64,000 nucleotides of DNA from the NCBI GenBank assembly GCA_017508245.1, contig JAFVZI010000009.1:1-64000 (forward strand), written 5' to 3'. The position numbers were made by a program, and so were the translations under genes. Below the pieces are notes generated by a model. It was not told the DNA's origin. It did no database searches and saw nothing but the letters and a program-made list of their open reading frames with translations. Shown here in pieces: positions 18,763 to 26,617 of this stretch. This DNA is from Helicobacteraceae bacterium (GTDB lineage Bacteria > Campylobacterota > Campylobacteria > Campylobacterales > Helicobacteraceae). The number at the start of each line of letters is the position of its first letter. Position 1 is the first letter of the stretch.

Positions 18763-20064
18763 ATGATTAAAAATATTTTATTTGGAGTAATTTTGATGAG
18801 TAGCTATGTATTTTCAAGCGTATTATATAAATACGAAGAATTGGATTTAAATAATGGACTAAAAGTCGTTGCGATACCTATGAACAATAATAGTGGCGTA
18901 ATTGACATTAATGTATTCTATAAAGTTGGAAGCAGAAATGAGATTATGGGCAAAAGTGGCATAGCCCATATGCTAGAACATATGAATTTTAAAAGCACAA
19001 AAAAATTAAAAAGTGGAGAATTTGATAACATCGTAAAAAGATTTGGTGGCAATACAAATGCTTCTACAAGCTTTGATTATACTAGATACTATATAAAATC
19101 AAGTAAAAGTAATTTAGATAAATCCCTAGAGTTATTTGCAGAAATGATGAGCAATCTATCTTTAATAGATGATGAGTTTCAAACAGAAAGAGCCGTAGTG
19201 AGTGAAGAAAGACTGTGGAGGACTGATAATTCACCTATGGGATATTTGTATTTTAGATTGTTTAATACTGCATTTTTATACCATTCGTATCATTGGACCC
19301 CGATAGGTTTTATGGATGATATAAAATCTTGGAGCATAGAAGATATAAAAGAATTTTACAAAACATATTATCAACCAAAAAATGCCATTATCGTAGTAGC
19401 TGGCGACATAGATTCTAATATGGTTTTTAATAGTGCAAAAAAATATTTTAATTCGATAAAAAATACAAAAGAGATACCACCTATACACACAATAGAACCA
19501 AAACAAACAGATAAAAGATTTATCGATATAAAAAGAGAAGACCAGGAAGTAGAGTTGTATGCCTTAGCTTATAAGATTCCAAACTTTGAGCACAAAGACC
19601 AAAATGCACTATCTGCTCTAAGCTATATTTTAAGTGGTGGCAAAAGCTCAATTTTAGTCGACAATCTAGTAAATAAAGAAAAAATAGCACAGAGTGTGCA
19701 GGCATACAATATGGATTTGAAAGATGAAAGCTTGTTTATCTTAATGGCAATGGGAAATAAAGACATAAAAGCAGAGGAGTTAGAATCTTCTATATTAAAA
19801 CAATTAGATGATGTAAAAGCGGGGAAGATAAATAAAAGTGAATTAGATAAAGTAAAGGTCAATATAAAGGCTGATTTTATATTTGGCTTACAAAATTCTT
19901 CACATGTTGCATCACTATATGGAAGTTACTTTGCAAGGGGAAATATAAAGCCACTATTAGAATATGAGGATAGTTTTGATAAACTAAGCATAGATGATAT
20001 TATAGAAGTTGCAAATAAATATTTTATAAAAGAATCATCGACTACAATATTTTTAAGAAAATAA
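18763..20064 (+). CDS. M16 family zinc peptidase
   Basis: A 433-residue pitrilysin-type protease with an N-terminal hydrophobic signal segment ([17 protein letters not shown]). The inverted zinc motif HxxEH is at 69-73 (AHMLEH), with the downstream glutamate in AVVSEERLW near 148. A second, non-catalytic M16 half follows, with [25 protein letters not shown]. It is probably periplasmic. H. pylori has a related gene (often labelled pqqE) in the same position after pyrD, although no PQQ pathway is implied. Eight nt separate it from pyrD. Confidence 0.9.
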   Translation: MIKNILFGVILMSSYVFSSVLYKYEELDLNNGLKVVAIPMNNNSGVIDINVFYKVGSRNEIMGKSGIAHMLEHMNFKSTKKLKSGEFDNIVKRFGGNTNASTSFDYTRYYIKSSKSNLDKSLELFAEMMSNLSLIDDEFQTERAVVSEERLWRTDNSPMGYLYFRLFNTAFLYHSYHWTPIGFMDDIKSWSIEDIKEFYKTYYQPKNAIIVVAGDIDSNMVFNSAKKYFNSIKNTKEIPPIHTIEPKQTDKRFIDIKREDQEVELYALAYKIPNFEHKDQNALSALSYILSGGKSSILVDNLVNKEKIAQSVQAYNMDLKDESLFILMAMGNKDIKAEELESSILKQLDDVKAGKINKSELDKVKVNIKADFIFGLQNSSHVASLYGSYFARGNIKPLLEYEDSFDKLSIDDIIEVANKYFIKESSTTIFLRK

Positions 20065-20078
20065 ATGAAGGTGGAAAA

Positions 20079-20966
20079 GTGAGAGAAGTAACTGGTGCAA
20101 TGAGTGCTTTAATTACACCATTTAAAAATGATAAAGTAGATTTTGTTAGCTATGAAAAGATAATAAAAAGACAGATAAAATATGGAATGGACGCATGTGT
20201 GACTGTGGGAACGACCGGAGAATCTGCGACATTAAGTCACAAAGAACACATGGAGTGCATAGAAACAGCTGTAAATATATGCAAAGAAAGCAACACTTTG
20301 GTATTAGCTGGCACTGGAAGCAATTCGACAAAAGAAGCCATAGATTTAGCGAAATTCGCACAAAAAGCGGGGGCTGATTCTATTCTTTGCGTATCTCCCT
20401 ATTACAATAAACCAACACAAGAAGGACTATACCAACATTTTTTAGCTATCGCAAATAGCATTGATATACCGGTAATGTTATACAATATTCCTAGCAGAAC
20501 AAATATAAGCATAGACATAAGCACCATACAAAGACTACATAATGAAAATAAAAATATATATGCCATCAAGGAAGCTTCCGGAGACATAGAGCGGGTAGTT
20601 GAGATAAATGCTAAAATACCTACCTTAAAGATATTAAGCGGTGAAGATTCTATCAACTACCCAATCCTTGCAAGCGGTGGATGTGGTGTTGTATCTGTAA
20701 CAGGGAATCTGCTGCCAGATAGGATTGTAAGTCTAGTTAGATATGCAAATAATGGTGATTATAAAAATAGTCTAAAAGAAAATGCAAATCTATTTGAAAT
20801 CAACAAAGTATTATTTTGCGAGACCAATCCTATACCTATAAAAACAGCTATGTGGCTGTGCGGTTTAATTGATACATTAGAATTCAGATTGCCTTTAAGT
20901 AAAATGAATAAAGAAAATGCAAAATTATTAGAGAAAACTTTAGAAAAATATGAGGTAAAACAATGA
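20079..20966 (+). CDS. dapA: 4-hydroxy-tetrahydrodipicolinate synthase
   Basis: DapA condenses pyruvate and aspartate semialdehyde on the way to lysine and meso-diaminopimelate. The Schiff-base lysine is K164 in [25 protein letters not shown] and [13 protein letters not shown] hold the other active-site residues. Length is 295 residues. The start is GTG 20079, with AAGG about 8 nt upstream. It overlaps the following reductase gene by 4 bp (ATGA), so the two are translationally coupled. Confidence 0.96.
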   Translation: MREVTGAMSALITPFKNDKVDFVSYEKIIKRQIKYGMDACVTVGTTGESATLSHKEHMECIETAVNICKESNTLVLAGTGSNSTKEAIDLAKFAQKAGADSILCVSPYYNKPTQEGLYQHFLAIANSIDIPVMLYNIPSRTNISIDISTIQRLHNENKNIYAIKEASGDIERVVEINAKIPTLKILSGEDSINYPILASGGCGVVSVTGNLLPDRIVSLVRYANNGDYKNSLKENANLFEINKVLFCETNPIPIKTAMWLCGLIDTLEFRLPLSKMNKENAKLLEKTLEKYEVKQ

Positions 20967-21751
20967 AAACTGAAGAATATATGAAAGGGAAAACTCTAGT
21001 TATAAGCGGTGCAACAAGAGGTATAGGAAAAGCTATACTTTATAGGTTTGCTGAATTTGGTGTAAATATTGCCTTTACCTATAACAAAAATGAAGAAGAA
21101 GCAAAAAAAATTACCGATGATGTTAGTGTAAAATATAATATCAAAGCAAAATATTATCCGCTCAACGTTTTAGAGCCAGAACAATATATAGATCTTTTCA
21201 AACAAATTGATGAAGATTTTGATAGAGTAGATTTCTTTATCTCAAATGCAATTATTTATGGCAGAAGTGTAGTAGGCGGATTTGCTCCTTTTATGCGATT
21301 GAAACAAAAAGGATTAAACAATATCTATACTGCCACAGTGTTGGCTTTCGTAGTGGGTGCACAAGAAGCTACAAAAAGGATGAAGGAAGTAGGTGGTGGA
21401 GCAATTATTTCTCTAAGCTCTACTGGGAATCTTGTTTATATGCCAAATTATGCAGGACACGGAAACTCTAAAAGTGCTGTTGAAACAATGGTAAAATATG
21501 CCGCAACAGAACTTGGTGAATTTGGAATCCGTGTAAATGCAGTAAGTGGAGGACCTATTGATACTGATGCACTTAGAGCTTTTCCAGATTATGATGAAGT
21601 AAAAGCAAAGGTAGAAAAACAATCTCCATTGAGGAAAATGGGAAATCCAGAAGATTTAGCAGGAGCTGCATTTTTCTTGTGCGACAAAACACAAAGTGGA
21701 TGGCTAACAGGTCAGACAATCGTCATTGATGGCGGAACAACATTTCAATAA
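20963..21751 (+). CDS. fabL: SDR-family enoyl-ACP reductase of FabL type
   Basis: A 262-residue short-chain dehydrogenase with the cofactor loop [11 protein letters not shown] near 14-24. The catalytic tyrosine and lysine are in [11 protein letters not shown], spaced Y-x6-K, which is the enoyl-ACP reductase spacing rather than the usual Y-x3-K. The segment [18 protein letters not shown] closely recalls Bacillus FabL. In H. pylori the syntenic gene has been labelled a hydroxysteroid dehydrogenase. I infer an NADPH-dependent enoyl reductase role; another reductase such as FabI may exist elsewhere. It sits between dapA and pgsA. Confidence 0.75.
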   Translation: MKTEEYMKGKTLVISGATRGIGKAILYRFAEFGVNIAFTYNKNEEEAKKITDDVSVKYNIKAKYYPLNVLEPEQYIDLFKQIDEDFDRVDFFISNAIIYGRSVVGGFAPFMRLKQKGLNNIYTATVLAFVVGAQEATKRMKEVGGGAIISLSSTGNLVYMPNYAGHGNSKSAVETMVKYAATELGEFGIRVNAVSGGPIDTDALRAFPDYDEVKAKVEKQSPLRKMGNPEDLAGAAFFLCDKTQSGWLTGQTIVIDGGTTFQ

Positions 21752-21776
21752 TATAAGTTTTGAGTTATCTAGGAAT

Positions 21777-22319
21777 ATGTGCTACAAAAATATACCAAAT
21801 ATATTAACAATAATTAGAATCTTATTGACCATATTAATGCTTATTGTCATATTGTATAGCAGTAGTATTTTTCCAGATTGGATTGATTGTTCGTGGATTA
21901 ATTATCTTGCTTGTTTAATATTTTGCATAGCTAGTTTGACAGATTTTTTTGATGGATATATTGCAAGAATCTACAATATCAAAAGCAAATTTGGTGAAGT
22001 TTTTGACCCGCTTGCAGACAAAATGCTTATACTTGGTGCATTTATTGGATTACTTGTATTAGATAGAGCAAATCCTTGGGCTATTTTTTTGATTTTAAGT
22101 AGAGAATTTTTTATAACTGGACTTAGAGTGATTGCTGCTAGCGATGGAAAAGATGTAGCAGCTAGCAATCTAGGAAAATATAAAACTGGATTACAAATAG
22201 CAGCAATCGCATTTCTTTTAGCAGATTTATTTCCCGGAGGCACATTATTATTATGGTGTGCAACAATAGTTACGATATATTCCGGATACGAATATACAAA
22301 ACAATATTATAAGAGTTAG
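21777..22319 (+). CDS. pgsA: CDP-diacylglycerol-glycerol-3-phosphate phosphatidyltransferase
   Basis: PgsA makes phosphatidylglycerol phosphate in the inner membrane. The CDP-alcohol phosphotransferase motif is visible in DFFDGYIARIYNIKSKFG followed by EVFDPLADKM, giving the DGxxAR...G...D...D pattern. Several hydrophobic helices flank it. The frame can open at TTG 21726 inside the previous gene, but NIPNILTIIRI is the usual N-terminus, so I choose ATG 21777 (180 residues). AGGA lies only 2 nt before that ATG, so the exact start is uncertain. Confidence 0.9.
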   Translation: MCYKNIPNILTIIRILLTILMLIVILYSSSIFPDWIDCSWINYLACLIFCIASLTDFFDGYIARIYNIKSKFGEVFDPLADKMLILGAFIGLLVLDRANPWAIFLILSREFFITGLRVIAASDGKDVAASNLGKYKTGLQIAAIAFLLADLFPGGTLLLWCATIVTIYSGYEYTKQYYKS

Positions 22320-22325
22320 AAATAT

Positions 22326-23387
22326 ATGTGGATTATTGTCTCAATCATTGTCCTATCATTTTTGATTTTTTTTCATGAAAGTGGGCATTTTCTTGTCGCA
22401 AGATTCTTTGGTGTAAAAGTAGAGGTTTTTAGTGTTGGTTTTGGAAAAAAAATATGGACCAAAACTTATAATGGCACAGAATATGCCATATCTGCAATAC
22501 CGCTTGGTGGCTATGTAAAGATGAAAGGGCAAGATGACTTAAATCCAAATGAAATCAGCAACGATGATGATAGCTATAATACAAAAGCACCTTGGAAAAA
22601 AATATGCATATTATTTGCAGGAAGTGGAGCAAATATACTGCTAGCTTTTATTTTGTATATATTTATTGGTTTTTATGGAATTACAACGATTCTACCTACA
22701 ATAGGAAAAACTATAGATAATTCACCTGCATATAAAGCTGGTCTTATGCAAGGCGATACTATATTAAAAATAAATGGAAATGAAATAAAGACATGGAGGG
22801 ATTTAAGCCAAAATATAAGTAATCAAACACAAGAAATAAATATAGAATACAAAAGGGGAAATAAAACATTTCAAACAACAATTACTCCAGAGATGAAAGA
22901 TTCTAAAAATATTTTTGGTGAAGATGTAAAACAAGGTTTTATTGGAATTGTAGCAAAGGGCGATATAGCTAGGGTTAGGTATGGAATGAGTGAAATAATT
23001 CCTTATGCGATAGATGAGACAATATTTGCAGCAAAATTGATAGTGCTTAGTCTTCAAAAAATCATTATAGGAATATTGCCAATAAATCAATTAGGCGGAC
23101 CAATAGCCATAGTGCAAGCCATAGCACAAGCACAAGAGGCAGGATTTATTGCATTACTTGGACTTAGTGCTCTTATATCAATTAATCTTGGAATCTTAAA
23201 CCTACTACCAATACCAGCACTTGATGGCGGGCATATTGTATTTACATTATATGAATGGCTTACAAAAAGACCCCTAAACGAAAATATCGCATACAAACTA
23301 ACAATATTTGGTTGGATTGTGTTATTTGGATTAATGATTTTAGGCTTATACAATGACATAGGGAGAATAGCTGTAAGCAATGGATAG
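22326..23387 (+). CDS. rseP: RIP metalloprotease RseP
   Basis: An intramembrane site-2 protease that cleaves anti-sigma factors or signal-peptide remnants. The zinc motif HESGH is at 17-21 in the first membrane helix. A PDZ domain covers about 115-190 (SPAYKAGLMQGDTILKING). The third ligand region NLLPIPALDGGHI is near 290-302. Four membrane helices are apparent. The gene starts 6 nt after pgsA and overlaps the next gene by 8 bp. No adjacent anti-sigma factor is seen, so the substrate is unknown. Confidence 0.95.
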   Translation: MWIIVSIIVLSFLIFFHESGHFLVARFFGVKVEVFSVGFGKKIWTKTYNGTEYAISAIPLGGYVKMKGQDDLNPNEISNDDDSYNTKAPWKKICILFAGSGANILLAFILYIFIGFYGITTILPTIGKTIDNSPAYKAGLMQGDTILKINGNEIKTWRDLSQNISNQTQEINIEYKRGNKTFQTTITPEMKDSKNIFGEDVKQGFIGIVAKGDIARVRYGMSEIIPYAIDETIFAAKLIVLSLQKIIIGILPINQLGGPIAIVQAIAQAQEAGFIALLGLSALISINLGILNLLPIPALDGGHIVFTLYEWLTKRPLNENIAYKLTIFGWIVLFGLMILGLYNDIGRIAVSNG

Positions 23388-24063
23388 GCAATCTCAATTA
23401 AAAAATAATCTAAGAATCTTAATTGAAGAGATAGAAAAAGAAAGATTAAAATATTCATCTCATCAAATAATAAATCTAATAGCAGTATCAAAATATGTCA
23501 GCATGGATGATATAAAAGCACTTTATTGTGCAGGACATAGAGCTTTTGGTGAAAATAAGATTCAAAGTTTGAAAGAAAAATCTAGTACACTAGAAAATCT
23601 ACCTTTACAGTGGCATATGATAGGAAGCATACAAAAAAATAAAATCAATCAACTAATATCAATAAAACCCTATATGGTGCAATCGCTAGATTCTATAGAG
23701 TTGGCAAAAGAGTTACAAGCTAGATTAGAAAAGCAAAATACAAAACTAAAATGCCTATTACAAGTAAATAGCTCAAATGAAAGCACAAAAAGTGGATTTA
23801 GCATTGATGAAGCAGTAGAATCTTATAAAAAGATTCTACAAATTGCCCCAAATATCAAATTAGAAGGGATAATGACAATCGCAGCAAATACAGATGATAA
23901 AAAAATAATAGAATCTTGCTTTAAAAAAACAAAAGATATATTTGATAAGTTGCAAGATTCTGGAGCAGAGATATTATCTTGTGGCATGAGTAATGATTAT
24001 AAAATCGCCATTGCAAATGGTGCAAATATGCTTCGCATAGGCTCAAGTATATTTAAAAAATAA
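23380..24063 (+). CDS. YggS-family pyridoxal phosphate homeostasis protein
   Basis: A 227-residue single-domain PLP-binding TIM barrel of the YggS/PROSC family, which buffers PLP and affects amino acid homeostasis. The PLP lysine is K38 in LIAVSKYVSMDDI. GENKIQSLKEK, WHMIGSIQKNK, LLQVNSSNESTKSGF and MLRIGSSIF follow in the family order. The start ATG lies inside the end of rseP. It is the last gene of the operon before a promoter-containing gap ahead of htrA. Confidence 0.92.
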   Translation: MDRQSQLKNNLRILIEEIEKERLKYSSHQIINLIAVSKYVSMDDIKALYCAGHRAFGENKIQSLKEKSSTLENLPLQWHMIGSIQKNKINQLISIKPYMVQSLDSIELAKELQARLEKQNTKLKCLLQVNSSNESTKSGFSIDEAVESYKKILQIAPNIKLEGIMTIAANTDDKKIIESCFKKTKDIFDKLQDSGAEILSCGMSNDYKIAIANGANMLRIGSSIFKK

Positions 24064-24204
24064 CAATCAAAAATATTTTTATAAATGAAAGATTTAGACG
24101 ATGGTTTAAAAACAGATTCTCTATGGCTATTAGAGTCCTTAGCTCTATAATTAATTTCATAGATATCAAAAAAAATAAATTCATTAATAATTCACATAAT
24201 TGCT

Positions 24205-24225
24205 ATATAATTTACAAAATATAAT
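24205..24225 (+). promoter_or_regulatory. Candidate sigma-70 promoter region for htrA
   Basis: TATAAT at 24220-24225 lies 17 nt upstream of the htrA ATG, and an alternative extended element TGCTATATAA sits at 24201-24210. As usual for Helicobacter-type sigma-70 promoters there is no clear -35 box. The assignment rests on sequence and position only. Confidence 0.35.
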
Positions 24226-24241
24226 CATAAAAGGAAAAAAA

Positions 24242-25666
24242 ATGAAATCGTTAAGTATTTTAGCTATTCCGCTTTTGTTTTTAAGTGCATTTAATTTTCA
24301 AGAAATGCCATCGGTTACACAAAGAAACAATGCTAGCACATCTCAGAATTCTATTTATTCATATAGTAACGCCATAAATGAAGTCAAAAAAAGTGTGGTA
24401 AATATATCAACACAAAAAAAAGTAACAAACAATATTGGCAATCACCCTATGTTCAATGACCCATTGTTTAGACAATTTTTTGGGGACTTATACAATAATA
24501 TGCCACAAGATAGGATAGAACGTTCACTTGGGAGCGGTGTTATTATATCAAGCAATGGATATATAGTTACAAATAATCATGTAATAGATGGAGCAGATAA
24601 GATTCTAGTATCTCTTTCTGATGGCTCAAAAAAAGAATATGAAGCAAAAATAATAGGTAAAGATCCAAGAAGTGATTTGGCGGTGATTAAGATAGAGAAA
24701 AAAAATCTTTCTTTTGCAAAGCTAGGTGATAGCAATGATTTAATGGTAGGCGATATTGTATTTGCAATAGGGAATCCTTTTGGTGTTGGAGAAAGTGTAA
24801 CACAAGGAATCATATCCGCCCTTAATAAAACGGGAATTGGAATAAATGACTATGAAAACTTTATACAAACTGATGCATCAATAAATCCAGGGAATTCAGG
24901 TGGTGCACTTGTAGATTCTCGTGGTGCATTAATTGGAATAAACACTGCAATACTCTCAAGAACAGGCGGGAACCACGGTATAGGCTTTGCAATACCATCT
25001 GATATGGTAAAAAAAATCACAAGTGTATTAATAGAAAAAGGTAGCATTGATAGAGGATTTTTAGGGGTTGGAATCCAAGATATAACTGATAATTTATCTA
25101 ATTTATATGGTGGCAGAACTGGAGCAGTGCTAGTAAATGTAGATAGCAATGGAGCTGCAGGAAAAGCAGGATTAAAAATATGGGATTTGATAATTGCTGT
25201 AAATAATAAGCCTGTGCAAAGTGCTTCAGAATTAAAAAATATGATAGGCTCTTTTAGTCCAAATGAAGTCATCACCATAAGATATATAAGAGACAAAAAA
25301 GAATATACAACAAAAGTAAAACTAGATAAATTAGAAAATAATGAGATAGCACAGACAAAACAAACACAAAATAATAATACATCAGCTAATAAAAATTATG
25401 GATTAAGTGTAGAGAATATAACAAATCAAATGAGACAGGCAAATAGGCTTCCTAATAATCTTAATGGTGTAATTGTTAGCAGTGTAGCAAAAAATAGCAA
25501 AGCTCAAGAAGTAGGGTTTGAAGAAGGCGATATCATATCTCAAATAGAGGACATAGCGATAAATAATACAAAAGACTTTAACAATGCTATGAAAAAATAT
25601 CAAAAGCAAGCAAAAAGAATATTAGTCTATCAAAGAGATGGAGTAAAGACTTTAGTATTAGACTAA
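24242..25666 (+). CDS. htrA: Periplasmic serine protease HtrA/DegP
   Basis: HtrA degrades or refolds damaged envelope proteins, and in Helicobacter and Campylobacter a secreted form cleaves host E-cadherin. The catalytic triad is H113 (TNNHVIDG), D145 (RSDLAVIKI) and S219 (GNSGGAL). Two PDZ domains follow, at about 245-345 and 380-470. The start is ATG 24242, with AAGGA upstream; it opens a standard signal peptide (MKSLSILAIPLLFLSAF). A longer frame from 24200 is rejected. Length is 474 residues. A decayed fucosyltransferase begins 9 nt downstream. Confidence 0.97.
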   Translation: MKSLSILAIPLLFLSAFNFQEMPSVTQRNNASTSQNSIYSYSNAINEVKKSVVNISTQKKVTNNIGNHPMFNDPLFRQFFGDLYNNMPQDRIERSLGSGVIISSNGYIVTNNHVIDGADKILVSLSDGSKKEYEAKIIGKDPRSDLAVIKIEKKNLSFAKLGDSNDLMVGDIVFAIGNPFGVGESVTQGIISALNKTGIGINDYENFIQTDASINPGNSGGALVDSRGALIGINTAILSRTGGNHGIGFAIPSDMVKKITSVLIEKGSIDRGFLGVGIQDITDNLSNLYGGRTGAVLVNVDSNGAAGKAGLKIWDLIIAVNNKPVQSASELKNMIGSFSPNEVITIRYIRDKKEYTTKVKLDKLENNEIAQTKQTQNNNTSANKNYGLSVENITNQMRQANRLPNNLNGVIVSSVAKNSKAQEVGFEEGDIISQIEDIAINNTKDFNNAMKKYQKQAKRILVYQRDGVKTLVLD

Positions 25667-25674
25667 AGGATGAT

Positions 25675-26486
25675 ATGTGAAAAATAAAGCCAAAAATTAT
25701 TGATTAGAGGTAATGACAACTTTTGTAATAAAGTTGTCAAAGAAAGACTTAAATAGTAGAATCTCCAGATTATCTACTTTACTTCGTATTTGACTATAAA
25801 CATATCGACTATGGTTGTTAAGAATCTTATTTTTTGGGATACAATTCCTAACTTCAATGTATGTGATTATGCAATTTGAGAATAGATTTTTATACTATCT
25901 GCTCTTTTCTATTCACATAAAGATAAATCTTGTAATTGCGTTTTTTCAAATTCAAATTCTGCAAAAATTCGAGGTGATTTTTTGATTTCTTGAACAAATA
26001 CAAGAAAATGGATTCTGCTAGCAGAGATAAAAATAATATAAATGGGAAATTTTACCAATACAAGAAGATGCAAAATGCGATTTTATAAAAGATTGTTTTA
26101 GCCTCGCATTTAAAAATCATACAAGCATTTGCAATTTCGATAATACCAATATACTTGGGTGATAAAGAGATGTGCAAAAGTATGCCTTTAGCAAAACTCT
26201 ATAAACATTTAATGATTATGATTTTGAAAATACACTAGAAACTATCAAGAATCTAGATAATAATGAAATGTATTTATCAATATTAATAAAAAAGTTTTTA
26301 TAGATGGGTAATAGATGGGTATTGTAGAACAAAAAATAAAGAACTTGAAATACTTAATAGACAATATCTTTGACCAAGAGTCAAATAAAGCTTTTAGAAG
26401 AGAATGGGTTTTATTGCAATCATAATGATAAAGATCATATTGGTCTTACTAGAATCTTTGATTATTTAGATTATTATATGAAATGA
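25675..26486 (+). pseudogene. Decayed GT10 (alpha-1,3/4-fucosyltransferase family) gene
   Basis: The gap after htrA is not empty. Reading across frames, consecutive pieces of a GT10 glycosyltransferase can be followed in order: a start-like ATG at 25675 followed at once by a stop, DNFCNKVVKERLK, VESPDYLLYFVFDYKHIDYG, IFWDTIPNFNVCDYAI, DKSCNCVFSNSNSAKIRGDF, LNKYKKMDSASRDKNNINGKF (split over frames), EDAKCDFIKDCFSLAFKN, KIIQAFAISIIPIYLGDKE, YDFENTLETIKNLDNNE, and LIDNIFDQESNKAFRREW. The SNxNxxIR, KYKxxDS and IIQAFAxxxIPIYxGD elements are family hallmarks. Many stops and frameshifts make it non-functional. In Helicobacter these enzymes make Lewis-type O-antigens. Confidence 0.75.
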
Positions 26487-26551
26487 CAAAAGTCATTAAT
26501 TTTGCTAAAAAATTTTATTTTTCTAATAAAAATCAATCTTAGTTTAAATAT

Positions 26552-26590
26552 TTGTGGATATTTGAATGTAACTTTAGATAAAATCCACAA
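26552..26590. repeat. Inverted repeat with two facing DnaA-box-like halves
   Basis: TTGTGGAT at 26552-26559 and ATCCACAA at 26583-26590 are exact inverted copies 23 nt apart, upstream of the large secreted-protein gene. Each arm resembles the core of the E. coli DnaA box (TTATCCACA). It could be an accessory origin site, an operator or chance; the DnaA assignment is weak because the boxes before dnaA have a TTCACA core instead. Confidence 0.35.
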
Positions 26591-26617
26591 TTTACAGATA
26601 GAATTTAAGGGAACATA

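Noticed and set aside
24085-24150. A 21-codon ORF upstream of htrA ending in a Leu-rich tail, next to a short TAGAG/CTCTA stem
   Set aside because: No ribosome site and no run of regulatory codons; the stem is only 5 bp, so an attenuator is not supported.
24188-24196. TAATTCACA upstream of htrA as a further DnaA box
   Set aside because: A single 9-mer with no neighbours at helical phase, in AT-rich DNA, is expected by chance.
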